From Devosia riboflavina (GTDB lineage: Bacteria > Pseudomonadota > Alphaproteobacteria > Rhizobiales > Devosiaceae): a DNA stretch of 64,000 bases. Position 1 is the first letter of the stretch, and every line of letters begins with the position of its first letter. Location: assembly GCF_000743575.1 (NCBI RefSeq), contig NZ_JQGC01000020.1, forward strand, positions 46,187 through 110,186. The letters are read 5' to 3'. The position numbers were made by a program, and so were the translations under genes. The notes under the pieces were generated by a model, which saw nothing but the letters and a program-made list of their open reading frames with translations, was not told the origin of the DNA and did no database searches. This document shows positions 25,801 through 33,532 of the stretch, piece by piece.

Positions 25801-27957
25801 ATCAGCGTACCCTCGGCCTTCGAGCAGCAGATGATCCAGGATGAGCTCGAGCTCTACGAGACCCTGCTCACCAAGGTGGAGAGCGATGACCGTGTCTCGC
25901 GCAAACGCCTCGAGCGCCTGAAGGAGGGCCTCAAGGATCGCCTGGAGTTGCTTGCGACGCGCAAGGACGATCTGCTCACCATCTCGGAAATCGGCATCGA
26001 CCAGATCATCGTCGACGAGGCGCAGGAGTTCAGAAAACTCTCCTTCGCCACCAACATGGCGACGCTCAAGGGCATCGACCCCAACGGCTCGCAGCGCGCC
26101 TGGGACCTCTATGTGAAATCCCGCTTCGTCGAGACGAAGAATCCAGGCCGGGCGCTCGTGCTCGCCTCCGGCACGCCGATCACCAACACGCTGGGCGAAA
26201 TGTTCTCGGTGCAGCGCTATCTCGGCTACGCAGCGCTGCTTGAGCGTGGCCTGCACGAGTTCGATGCCTGGGCCTCGACCTTCGGCGATGTCACCACCGA
26301 GCTCGAGTTGCAGCCCAACGGCAAATACAAGCCGGTCACGCGCTTCGCCACCTTCGTCAACGTTCCCGAGCTTATCGCCATGTTCCGCTCATTCGCGGAC
26401 GTGGTCATGCCCGAGGATCTGCGCGATTACGTCAAGATCCCAACTCTCTCCACCGGGGCGCGCCAGATCAGGACCTCAAAGCCGTCGGCCGCCTTCAAGC
26501 GCTATCAGGTCCTGCTCGATGCCCGCATCAAGGCGATCGAGCAGCGCGAGGGGCCGCCCGAGCCTGGCGACGACATCCTGCTGTCGGTCATTACCGATGG
26601 CCGCCATGCGGCGATCGACTTGCGCCTCGTGGATGCCGACAATGACAATGAGGCGGACAACAAGCTCAACGACCTCGTTTCCAATGCTTTCCTCATCTGG
26701 CAGGAAACCGCCGGCAACGACTATGTCCGTCCCGACGGCAAGCCCTTCGAGCTGCCGGGCGCCGCGCAGATGATCTTCTCCGATCTCGGCACCATCAACG
26801 TCGAGAAGACACGGGGCTTCTCGGCCTATCGCTGGATTCGCGACGAGCTGGTGCGTCTCGGTGTGCCGACCTCCGAGATCGCCTTCATGCAGGATTTCAA
26901 GAAGTCCGACGCCAAGCAACGACTCTTCGGCGACGTCCGCGCCGGCAAGATCCGCTTCCTGATCGGCTCCTCCGATACCATGGGCACCGGCGTCAATGCG
27001 CAGTTGCGCCTCAAGGCCTTGCACCATCTTGATGTCCCCTGGTTGCCCTCCCAGATCGAGCAGCGCGAGGGCCGCATCCTGCGGCAGGGCAACCAGCACG
27101 ATGTCGTCGACATCTTCGCCTATGCCACCGAGGGGTCGATGGATGCCCAGATGTGGCAGAACAATGAGCGCAAGGCCCGTTTCATCGCGGCGGCGCTCTC
27201 AGGTGACACCTCGATCCGCCGGCTTGAAGACCTCGGCGAAGGCCAGGCGAACCAGTTCGCCATGGCCAAGGCCATCGCGTCTGGCGATCCGCGCCTGATG
27301 CAGAAAGCTGGTCTTGAAGCCGACATAGCCCGGCTCGAGCGCCTGCGCTTCGCCCATCAGGACGATCAGTTCGCGATTCGCCGCCAGATCCGGGATGCAG
27401 AGCGGGATATCGAGTATTCGACGCGTCGGATTGTCGAGGTCGGCAACGACCTCGCCCGTCTGGTTCCGACTGCCGGAAACGCCTTCGGTATGACGGTCGG
27501 CGAAGAGCGCCTCACTGAGCGCAAGCTCGCCGGCCGGGCGCTGATGAAGGAGATTCTGACCCTCGTGCAGCTTCAGCACGAGGACGAGACCATCATCGCC
27601 TCAATCGGCGGATTCGAGCTCGCATATTCCGGCCAGCGCTTCGGCCAGGACGGCTACAGCTACAGCACGGCGCTGCTGCGCACCGGAGCCGAGACTGAAA
27701 TCGAACTCCCGGTCACCAACACACCGCTCGGTGCAATCGCCCGGCTCGAGCATGTCCTTGTCGGCCTCGAGGAGGAGCGGGCACAATATCGGCGTCGCCT
27801 CTCTGACGCCGAGCAGCGCCTCGCCTCCTACCGAGTGCGCGAGGGCGGAGAATTCAGCTTCTCTGCCGAGTTGACCGACAAACGCCGGCAACTTGGTGAG
27901 ATCGAAAAATCGCTTGCCGAGGATATCGTCCCCGCCGGCACCCGCGCCGCAGCCTAG
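22846..27957 (+). CDS. Giant N6-adenine methyltransferase-helicase fusion (strawberry-notch/DarB-like)
   Basis: 1703 residues from ATG 22846 (23 upstream codons look non-native). Residues ~190-330 hold a Rossmann DNA methyltransferase with VLEPGIGTGIF (~199) and the N6-adenine catalytic motif NPPF (~265). Residues ~890-1450 are a superfamily-2 helicase: Walker A GAGKT (~901-905), DEAQ (~1057), SGTPITNT, and motif VI QREGRILRQG (~1406-1415). A helical tail follows. Such fusions occur on plasmids and conjugative elements and in phage P1 DarB, where they protect entering DNA. Proposed role: modifying and remodelling transferred DNA to escape restriction. The fusion is seen; the role is inferred. 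Confidence 0.85.
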   Translation: MSNDPFTLDLFSNTSLSSGLGLGVTAFGSLFDDDRVTEEAPNREGAAAPAPTSPNGPSTPSTSRPTPDATPRGQTFFLEGNRGLAKGWKQRARDNLEALQLAAKIETENRPATPEEQARLIRFTGFGASDLANAVFRRPGETAFRDGWDEIGADLEDAVSSQDYASLTRCTQYAHFTPEFIVRAMWSGLMRLGWRGGRVLEPGIGTGIFLALMPLELRDQVHVTGIEIDPVTARIARLLQPQARIINADFARAELPASFDLVIGNPPFSDRTVHSDRAYRSMGLRLHDYFIAHSIDLLKSGGLAAFVTSAGTMDKADASARAHIARSADLVAAIRLPEGSFRADAGTDVVVDILFFRKRRTGEVASDMAWIDVDEVRPANGDDGSIRVNRWFARHPDLVLGAHAITSGPFGETYTCLPRPGVDLEDALPVAISHLPETIYDGEPDAIDLDADHGAPVEDGGDPSPATREGSYFMASNTALMQMVDGVLVTIAVRKGRSADGVPDKHARIIRKLIPIRDAVREVLKAQELDRSWKPAQVKLRIAWSNFVRAFGPINTTVVSTSEDPETGEVREMHRRPNLQPFLDDPDCWLVASIEDYDLETDTARPGPIFTERVIAPPSAPIITSAADALAVVLNERGQADVDHIAGLLQMDADAVIAELGEAIYRDPETGAWQTADAYLSGQVRDKLKAAEAAATLDPVFERNVRALVDVQPADLGPSDITARLGAPWIPAVDVVAFVKEAMGADIKIRHMPELASWTVQARQLGYMAAGTSEWGTGRRHAGELIADALNSRVPQIFDTIKDGDSEKRVLNVVDTEAAKEKLTKIKTAFQTWIWSDPDRTDRLARVYNDRFNNIAPRSFNGDHLQLPGASGAFSLYRHQKRGIWRIISAGSTYLAHAVGAGKTMTMAAAVIEQKRLGLIAKAMLVVPGHCLAQSAREFLALYPTARILVADETNFTKEKRHRFLSRAATATWDAIIITHSAFRFISVPSAFEQQMIQDELELYETLLTKVESDDRVSRKRLERLKEGLKDRLELLATRKDDLLTISEIGIDQIIVDEAQEFRKLSFATNMATLKGIDPNGSQRAWDLYVKSRFVETKNPGRALVLASGTPITNTLGEMFSVQRYLGYAALLERGLHEFDAWASTFGDVTTELELQPNGKYKPVTRFATFVNVPELIAMFRSFADVVMPEDLRDYVKIPTLSTGARQIRTSKPSAAFKRYQVLLDARIKAIEQREGPPEPGDDILLSVITDGRHAAIDLRLVDADNDNEADNKLNDLVSNAFLIWQETAGNDYVRPDGKPFELPGAAQMIFSDLGTINVEKTRGFSAYRWIRDELVRLGVPTSEIAFMQDFKKSDAKQRLFGDVRAGKIRFLIGSSDTMGTGVNAQLRLKALHHLDVPWLPSQIEQREGRILRQGNQHDVVDIFAYATEGSMDAQMWQNNERKARFIAAALSGDTSIRRLEDLGEGQANQFAMAKAIASGDPRLMQKAGLEADIARLERLRFAHQDDQFAIRRQIRDAERDIEYSTRRIVEVGNDLARLVPTAGNAFGMTVGEERLTERKLAGRALMKEILTLVQLQHEDETIIASIGGFELAYSGQRFGQDGYSYSTALLRTGAETEIELPVTNTPLGAIARLEHVLVGLEEERAQYRRRLSDAEQRLASYRVREGGEFSFSAELTDKRRQLGEIEKSLAEDIVPAGTRAAA

Positions 27958-28151
27958 CCAGAACTGCAACGCTCGGGAGGAGCAAAAAAGGGCGGAATGA
28001 GGAGGGGATAAGCCTGCTCGCAGATCGGGCGATCCGCCGGCGCTGACGCTCAATCGCTCCCTTGCGATCCCGGCCCGTCACCCTGCGCAGGGCTGAAGGC
28101 GCCCCGCTGGGCCAGCCGGGCAGGAATGCTCGGGCGCAATTGCACCGGTTC

Positions 28152-28191
28152 GCCCGCTCCGCGGGCCGGAGGGTGTCTTCGGGAAGAAGAC
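28152..28191 (+). other. Tandem hairpins in the leader of the ParB-like gene
   Basis: Two adjacent stem-loops, GCCCGC-TCC-GCGGGC (28152-28166) and GTCTTC-GGGAA-GAAGAC (28175-28191), lie 50-90 bases before the ParB-like start, in a 283-base gene-free leader. A third weaker pairing (CGGACA/TGTCCG) follows. They could shape translation or transcription of the downstream gene. Confidence 0.4.
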
Positions 28192-28240
28192 GGACAAGGA
28201 CCGGCAAAGGCCGTGTCCGCAATCCTAAAGGAGCATCTCC

Positions 28241-29911
28241 ATGGAACTGAAATTTGTCGATCCGCGCTCGCTCACGGACAATCCGGACAAGGCGCGCCGC
28301 TCCAGGTCCAGCCCGCAGGCCGACGCCCTGCTGCTGGCAACGATCAAGGCCGTAGGCATCGTGCAGCCGCCTGTCGTCACCGCAGAAACTGATGGCGGCA
28401 ACGGCTTCGTCATCGATGAGGGTCATCGCCGCGTGAAGCAGGCGATTGCCGCCGGGCTAGAGGAAATCGCCGTTCTGATCGTTCCGCGCGCCGAGGACGG
28501 TGGCGCCATGCGTTCGTTGGTTACAACGATCGCACACGAGCAACTCAATCCGGTCGATCAATGGCGCGCCATCGAGCGCCTCGTCTCGCTCGGCTGGACC
28601 GAGGAGGCGATTGGCATCGCGCTCGCCCAGTCGGTGCGCCAGATCAAGAAGCTCAGGCTACTGGCCAGTGTGCTGCCGGCGATGCTGGACCACATGGCCA
28701 AGGGCGACATGCCCGATGAGCGGCAGCTTCGCACGATCGCGGCGGCGTCGCTCGAGGATCAGAAGGAAGTCTGGAAGGCGCACAAGCCGTCCAAGGGCGA
28801 TCCGCAGGTCTCGTGGTGGAGTGTCGCCAATGGCCTCGCCAGGACCCGCATGTACGCGCGCGACGCCAGTTTTGGCGACGAGCTTGCCCAGGCCTACGGC
28901 ATCGCCTGGGTCGAGGACTTGTTCGCTCCCGCCGACCAGGACAGTCGCTATACCACCGATGTGGAAGCTTTCCTTGGCGCCCAACAGGAGTGGATGACCC
29001 AGAACCTGCCCAAGAAGGGCGTCATCACCGACGTCAACACCTATGGCGAGGTCAAGCTGCCGCCCAAGGCAGAACGCGTTTATGGGACGCCCAAAAAGTC
29101 GTACCACACCGCGATGTATCTTGACCGCGAGGGCAAGGTGAAGTCGGTCCACTTTCGCCTACCCGAGGCCAAGAAGAAAAGTGAGGGCTCCAACGACGCC
29201 GGCGGCGCGGACGAGACGATCGTCATCTCCAAGCCCCGTCCCGACGTCACGCGCAAGGGGGTCGAAATGATCGGCGACCTGCGCACGGACGCACTGCATG
29301 AAGCGCTGGCGCGGGCACCCATCGAGGACCACACCCTGCTCGCACTGCTCATTGTCGCCTTCGCGGGACAGAACGTGCGCGTCGACTCCGGCGCGGGCGG
29401 TGACTTCCGCTTTGGCGGACGCCTCGGCCGGCACGCGGCAACCCTCTTCGATGGGGAGGGCAAGCTCGCCCCTGACACCAATGCGCTGCGCGTCGCCGCC
29501 CGCGGCGTTCTGATCGACGTGCTCTCGTGCCGCGAGAACATCAGCAAGTCCGGCATCGTGGCGATCGCCGCTGGCTCGGCCATCGGCGCCAATGGCTTTC
29601 TGGCCAATATGGGCACAGAGGACTTCCTCTCCTGCCTGTCGCGTCCGGCGCTCGAGGCTTCGTGCAGCGATACGCCGGTGGTGCCGCGGGCGCGGGTCAA
29701 GGATACGCGGGATGCGCTCGCCGAACATTACAAGGAGGGTCATTTTGTCCATCCAGCCGCGCTATTTGCCCCCGACGCGACCAGCCTCGCGGAATGGCTC
29801 GCCAAGAACACCGTCACGGAAGTCGAGGATGACGATGTGACGGACGTCGATGAGATCGGCGGAGGTGCCGACGACGAATTCGAGGAGGGCTTCCGCGACG
29901 CCGCCGAGTAA
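28241..29911 (+). CDS. ParB/Spo0J-like domain protein of plasmid type
   Basis: 556 residues. The N-terminal ~100 residues are a ParB nucleotide-binding domain with DEGHRR (Gly61-Arg64) in the CTPase box position, followed by a helix-turn-helix-like region (LGWTEEAIGIALAQSVRQIKKL, about 128-150). The long C-terminal part, with an acidic end, is shared by plasmid proteins in this neighbourhood but has no assigned function. No parA is next to it, so it need not be a partition protein; regulation or DNA handling in the element is equally possible. A strong terminator follows the stop. Confidence 0.78.
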   Translation: MELKFVDPRSLTDNPDKARRSRSSPQADALLLATIKAVGIVQPPVVTAETDGGNGFVIDEGHRRVKQAIAAGLEEIAVLIVPRAEDGGAMRSLVTTIAHEQLNPVDQWRAIERLVSLGWTEEAIGIALAQSVRQIKKLRLLASVLPAMLDHMAKGDMPDERQLRTIAAASLEDQKEVWKAHKPSKGDPQVSWWSVANGLARTRMYARDASFGDELAQAYGIAWVEDLFAPADQDSRYTTDVEAFLGAQQEWMTQNLPKKGVITDVNTYGEVKLPPKAERVYGTPKKSYHTAMYLDREGKVKSVHFRLPEAKKKSEGSNDAGGADETIVISKPRPDVTRKGVEMIGDLRTDALHEALARAPIEDHTLLALLIVAFAGQNVRVDSGAGGDFRFGGRLGRHAATLFDGEGKLAPDTNALRVAARGVLIDVLSCRENISKSGIVAIAAGSAIGANGFLANMGTEDFLSCLSRPALEASCSDTPVVPRARVKDTRDALAEHYKEGHFVHPAALFAPDATSLAEWLAKNTVTEVEDDDVTDVDEIGGGADDEFEEGFRDAAE

Positions 29912-29944
29912 GGCCTTCGCGGTTCCATTCTTTCGATCGCTCTT

Positions 29945-29980
29945 CCGCCGCCGGGTCGACCCGGCGGCGGTTTCGTCTTT
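29945..29980 (+). terminator. Rho-independent terminator after the ParB-like gene
   Basis: A perfect 26-base palindrome (arms CCGCCGCCGGGTC and complement, 29945-29970) is followed by TTTCGTCTTT. Stem strength and T-rich tail are typical; it lies 33 bases after the stop codon. Confidence 0.85.
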
Positions 29981-30173
29981 AGCACTTCATGGAGGGCGGC
30001 ATGTCCGCACACGCGATCTTCCAAACCGCACCCGTGGGGGCCTTGCCGCCATGTCTGACGGAAAGTCGTGGCAGCCTGGTGCCGACGCCGTCTAGGCAAC
30101 TTCCAGTCTCGGCTCCATTTCACGCACCATGCCGGTCCGTTCAGTTCGCCCACTGGCGAGGGAGGGGGTCGCC

Positions 30174-30512
30174 GTGATCCCCGCACCAGAGCTGCGCCGC
30201 CAACTCTCCCGGATGCGGGAGGCACACCGGCAAACCCAGCGTCAGCTGGACATGGTGGACCGGCAGATCACACGCCGCATGACCGCGCTGATCCCCGGCC
30301 TGCTGCCCCGCCGGTCTCACTATCATCGGGGCAAGCCGGCTGACCCTGGGGCGTTTCTTGAGCGCTATCGGGCACAGGTCTCCGCCCTGACCACTGAACG
30401 CCAACCGGAGATCGAAGCCCTTTCGCTTAAACTGGCGTTACAGGAGCAGGCGATCGCCAACTTCATTGAGCGGCACGGTCATGAGGCCGGCCTCAGCGAA
30501 CAGGTCCCTTGA
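30174..30512 (+). CDS. Small helical protein of unknown function
   Basis: 112 residues if started at GTG 30174, which has GAGGGAGG upstream; an in-frame ATG at 30129 is the alternative. The sequence is rich in Arg, Gln and Leu, with heptad-like helices at the start (LRRQLSRMREAHRQTQRQL) and end, and no membrane or enzymatic motif. I do not recognise the family. It lies between the ParB-like gene and another backbone gene on the same strand. The regular helical composition favours a real gene over a shadow frame, but support is modest. Confidence 0.45.
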   Translation: MIPAPELRRQLSRMREAHRQTQRQLDMVDRQITRRMTALIPGLLPRRSHYHRGKPADPGAFLERYRAQVSALTTERQPEIEALSLKLALQEQAIANFIERHGHEAGLSEQVP

Positions 30513-30973
30513 CGTATGCGATCGGGTCGGAAGCCGCCGAGGGTCGATGGCCCCTCGACTGATGCGGGGCATCTGGGCGACCAACACGTGGTGGTTGTCC
30601 CTACCGCAGACACATTGGAGCCTGGCGCGTGAATGTCAGTTGGTCATGACCGTCTGTCCTTCGGTTCCCATGTCGAAATTGAGGTCCCGTGCTGGTCCTC
30701 CCTCGGGCTTCATGCAGTCCTGAACCGGCGACCGTTCGCTTCAAGGCCGCGTACCGCGCCGCGCGGCGGCCGGCTCGAACCAATCTCGACATGGCAGGCC
30801 CGCGGCCCGCGCGAGGGCTGAAGGGCCCCTGCTTGGCTGCAAACCTTCCATGCTCGCCTCGGTCCGCCCGGACCCTGAAGCACCCGTCATTCCGCCGGTT
30901 CTGTTGGTCTGCGCCCGAGGGAGGGCCGGCACGGGGCCGGTCCGAGCTTCGGGAACCTAAAAAGGAAAACGCA
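30513..30973 (+). other. Gene-free leader region
   Basis: 461 bases without a supportable gene; frames on both strands lack family features. It contains GC-rich symmetrical stretches near 30750-30810 and the sequence AGGGCTGAAGG (30814-30824), also found in the leader of the ParB-like gene (28089-28099). It ends with a purine-rich ribosome site before the gene at 30974. Confidence 0.45.
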
Positions 30974-31561
30974 ATGACCGACAAACCAGCCAAATCCCGC
31001 CCCAACGCCCGCGTCGTTCCGCTCCGCAAAGCTACCACCCTGCAGATGGTCCGGCTTGCGTGCCCCGACCCCGGACAATGCGCTCTCATCTCGGAGAGTT
31101 TCGGCCTTTCTGTCCTCGACAGCGACGGCATCCGCGACCTCCACGAAAAATTCATCATCGATGCCGCTGCGGCGCTCGACGAGGGGCTTGGCGAACGCGC
31201 CATGCAGATACACATGCAGCGCATCGTTGGGGCATTCGTTGGTTCGGCCTATGGAGCCGGTCAGTTTTACAGCCGGGCCGTCTCCGAGGCGCGCGACGCC
31301 ACAGCCAAATCAGCCTGCGATGACCGCGACGAGGATATTGGTGGGCCGGTTGGCTTTGGCAGCGCCGCGCAGCGCAAGCGGGAGTTCGCCGCAGATATGG
31401 CGCTCCAGGCTCACGCCTTGCGCATGGCTGCCGAGGGCACTATCGCAGCTTACGAGAAGATCGTTGGCGAGGCTTGGAAACCCTTCGAACGGGTCGTCGA
31501 TAACCCCGGCCAGTCCGTCGACCGCAAGGCGGCCGAGGTGCAGATGGCGGCCCTTGGGTGA
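30974..31561 (+). CDS. Conserved backbone protein of unknown function
   Basis: 195 residues from ATG 30974, preceded by AAAAAGGAAAA; the upstream part of the frame looks like leader, not protein. The protein is soluble and largely helical, Ala-rich, with no signal or membrane segment. I do not recognise a named domain, though this type of protein occurs beside ParB-like and ArdC genes in element backbones. A strong hairpin (31572-31593, loop TTCG) follows the stop, supporting a transcription unit that ends here. Confidence 0.6.
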   Translation: MTDKPAKSRPNARVVPLRKATTLQMVRLACPDPGQCALISESFGLSVLDSDGIRDLHEKFIIDAAAALDEGLGERAMQIHMQRIVGAFVGSAYGAGQFYSRAVSEARDATAKSACDDRDEDIGGPVGFGSAAQRKREFAADMALQAHALRMAAEGTIAAYEKIVGEAWKPFERVVDNPGQSVDRKAAEVQMAALG

Positions 31562-31571
31562 CGGGCCCCTC

Positions 31572-31593
31572 GGGCGGAGCTTCGGCTTCGCCC
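31572..31593 (+). terminator. Hairpin after the backbone gene
   Basis: Nine paired bases (GGGCGGAGC against GCTTCGCCC, one G-T pair) with a TTCG loop start 11 bases after the stop codon at 31561. The tail is only weakly T-rich, so termination is probable rather than sure. Confidence 0.5.
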
Positions 31594-31780
31594 ACTTATC
31601 GCATCAGATCTTCCAAAAAGAAACTACGGTGGGCTGAGGGGCGACGGCAGTGCGCCGCTCCACAGCAGTCGGTCCGCAGGATCAGGTTATTCAGCGTGCT
31701 CGCCCTCCCGCCCCAGTCTTAGAACTGAAGGATTTCTAGGCTGAATGGTGGGGATGCGCGAAGCGTATCCCCGATCTCGA

Positions 31781-32233
31781 TTACTCGCTGGCGCCTTCGC
31801 CTTCGAGCCACTCGACCATTTCGGCGATCTCTGCCTCCTGGGCATCGATCACCTTCTGCGCCATTTCCCTCGCCCACTGGTTATCACCATGCTCCAGCTC
31901 GGCCTTGGCCATGTTGATGGCGCCCTGGTGGTGCGGGATCATCCCGCAGACGAAGGCCACGTCGATGTCTTCCACCATCATGCCGTCCATCATCTGCTTG
32001 TTAGTCACGTCCATGCCGGCCATCAGGTCGGTATGGGCCGCGTCCATCTCATGGGACATGTTCATGGCCATGTCGCCGACCATGCCCTCGGCGGTCTTGC
32101 AGATTTCGGGCAGCTCGGCACCCGCCGCCGACATGTCATGGCCCGCCATGGCGTCCTGGGCGAAGGCAGAGCCGGAAGTGGCGATCAGGAAGGCGCCGGT
32201 CAGAAGGGTCGTCTTGAAGAGGTTCATTATCAT
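31781..32233 (-). CDS. Secreted DUF305 protein, probable copper/metal-binding (CopM-like)
   Basis: 150 residues with a signal peptide ending AFA-Q near residue 25. The mature part is rich in Met and His (AMAGHDMS, DMAMNMSHEMDAAHTDLMAGMD) and carries the DUF305 core CGMIPHHQGAINMAKAELEHGD. DUF305/CopM proteins are periplasmic and bind copper or silver. An ATG at 32227 is an alternative start. It is the second gene of a two-gene minus-strand unit with the glutaredoxin-MauE fusion, downstream of a MerR-type operator, which supports metal-induced expression. Confidence 0.85.
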   Translation of the reverse strand: MIMNLFKTTLLTGAFLIATSGSAFAQDAMAGHDMSAAGAELPEICKTAEGMVGDMAMNMSHEMDAAHTDLMAGMDVTNKQMMDGMMVEDIDVAFVCGMIPHHQGAINMAKAELEHGDNQWAREMAQKVIDAQEAEIAEMVEWLEGEGASE

Positions 32234-32264
32234 AGCTCCTTGGTTTGGCGTTCTTGTAGTTCGA

Positions 32265-33059
32265 TTACATTACGTGCCCGGAGGGGATAACCCCGAGAGC
32301 CGAAAGACCCATCCAGATCGCCATGGCGACCATCATCAGGTTCTCGGTAAGGGAGACAAACCCGAGCGGTACGTTGCTGGAACCGCCGACGCAGGCGCAT
32401 TTGAGCTCACGTCTGTCTACGTAGACCGCCTTAAAGACAGAGACCGCGCCGATCGTCCCGATGAACAGCGCTATCGGAACCGACAACCAGGTTAGAGCCC
32501 CGGCGACCATCAGGATGCCGGCGGCGCCTTCGGCATACGGATAGACGTAGCTGTACGGAACCCAGCGCTTGGCTAGGAGGTCGTAGTTCAGGAACATGGT
32601 GGCGAAGCTCTCGACGTTCTGCAGCTTGAGCAGCGCCAGCACGACCATCGAAAAGCCGATGAACCACTCGGCGGCCCGCAGCGTGAACGGATTGCCCGTA
32701 ACGGCATAGCTGGCCGCCATGGCGGTCAACGCAGTCATGGCGAACAGCACCGCCACGGGCCGATACGTCGTTGCCTTGGGGTCTGCAACGGTCTTGCCCA
32801 GGAACCGGCGGGTGTCGTCATGACCGCCGACGCGCTGGCCGTCGACAAAGACCTGGGGCGTCGTCTTTACGCCGTACTTCTCCTTGAACGCGTCGGTCTC
32901 CTCGCGTGTGGTCAGTTGATGATCCTCGACCTCATAACCGGATCGCTTCAGCATGTCCTTGACCTTCAGGCCATAGGGGCAGGTGTGGTCCGGCATTACC
33001 ATGCGATAAATGACGGCCTTCTTCCTGGCCGACGTGGCGTCCAGTGCTATGGTGGACAT
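32265..33059 (-). CDS. Glutaredoxin-MauE/DoxX-like membrane fusion protein
   Basis: 264 residues. Residues ~14-90 are a glutaredoxin domain with the monothiol-type site TCPYG (Cys27) and a TTPQVFVDG cis-Pro loop. From ~97 on there are about four membrane helices of the MauE/DoxX redox-associated family, with CAC near residue 229-231 at the end of a helix. It may pass reducing power across the membrane to periplasmic thiols or metal sites. Located 31 bases upstream of the DUF305 gene and probably co-transcribed with it from the promoter at 33102-33125. Confidence 0.83.
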   Translation of the reverse strand: MSTIALDATSARKKAVIYRMVMPDHTCPYGLKVKDMLKRSGYEVEDHQLTTREETDAFKEKYGVKTTPQVFVDGQRVGGHDDTRRFLGKTVADPKATTYRPVAVLFAMTALTAMAASYAVTGNPFTLRAAEWFIGFSMVVLALLKLQNVESFATMFLNYDLLAKRWVPYSYVYPYAEGAAGILMVAGALTWLSVPIALFIGTIGAVSVFKAVYVDRRELKCACVGGSSNVPLGFVSLTENLMMVAMAIWMGLSALGVIPSGHVM

Positions 33060-33101
33060 GGGACAGTCCCTTCTTTGAAACCAGTGATTTTCATCTTGTG
33101 C

Positions 33102-33125
33102 ACCTTACCATCATTGGAAGGTCAA
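33102..33125 (-). promoter_or_regulatory. MerR/CueR-type operator-promoter
   Basis: A 21-base dyad at 33102-33122: read on the minus strand the arms are ACCTTCC and GTAAGGT (six of seven symmetrical) around seven bases, overlapping a -35 element TTGACC (plus 33120-33125). This is the layout of CueR-controlled promoters, where the operator lies within a 19-base spacer. The -10 box is weak. It would drive the glutaredoxin-MauE and DUF305 genes. No MerR-family gene is in the window. Confidence 0.65.
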
Positions 33126-33211
33126 GGCCCCTTATCCATGACTTACCATCGTGACGTGGATGCCTACGTCCGCAGGCTCGACGGTAACCTTCACGTCAGT
33201 ATACATGGTCT

Positions 33212-33532
33212 ATGTTGACGACCATGACCCCAGATGATGCCACGCACCTGCTGTTCGAAGCCCATCTGCTGGTGCGGCATGGACCGGAACGCAGCGAGCG
33301 GGCAATGGCGGACCTTGCGCCTGCCATCAACCGGCTGGACGAGGTAGAGTCGTTTTACCCTGATCTCCAGGTGGAGATCGACCCGATCCGGGCCGCCTTC
33401 GCCTGCCAAACGCGTAGAGATCGAAATGACATCCAAATCTTACCTCTGGCCCGGCGTCCCCCTGGCGCTCGGTTCCGCTGTGCTGTTCGGCGCAGCGGCG
33501 CCGCTTTCGAAACTGCTGATCGGGTCCGTTGA
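33212..33532 (+). CDS. Possible small protein overlapping the EamA gene
   Basis: 106 residues; a second ATG at 33224 is as likely. The first ~65 residues (MTPDDATHLLFEAHLL, AMADLAPAINRLDEVESFYPDLQVEID) look like a genuine soluble protein, whereas the last ~35 overlap the start of the EamA gene in another frame and are Arg-rich. It may be a short gene whose stop has drifted downstream. No recognised family and no good ribosome site; it is listed because its composition is unlike a shadow frame. Confidence 0.4.
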   Translation: MLTTMTPDDATHLLFEAHLLVRHGPERSERAMADLAPAINRLDEVESFYPDLQVEIDPIRAAFACQTRRDRNDIQILPLARRPPGARFRCAVRRSGAAFETADRVR

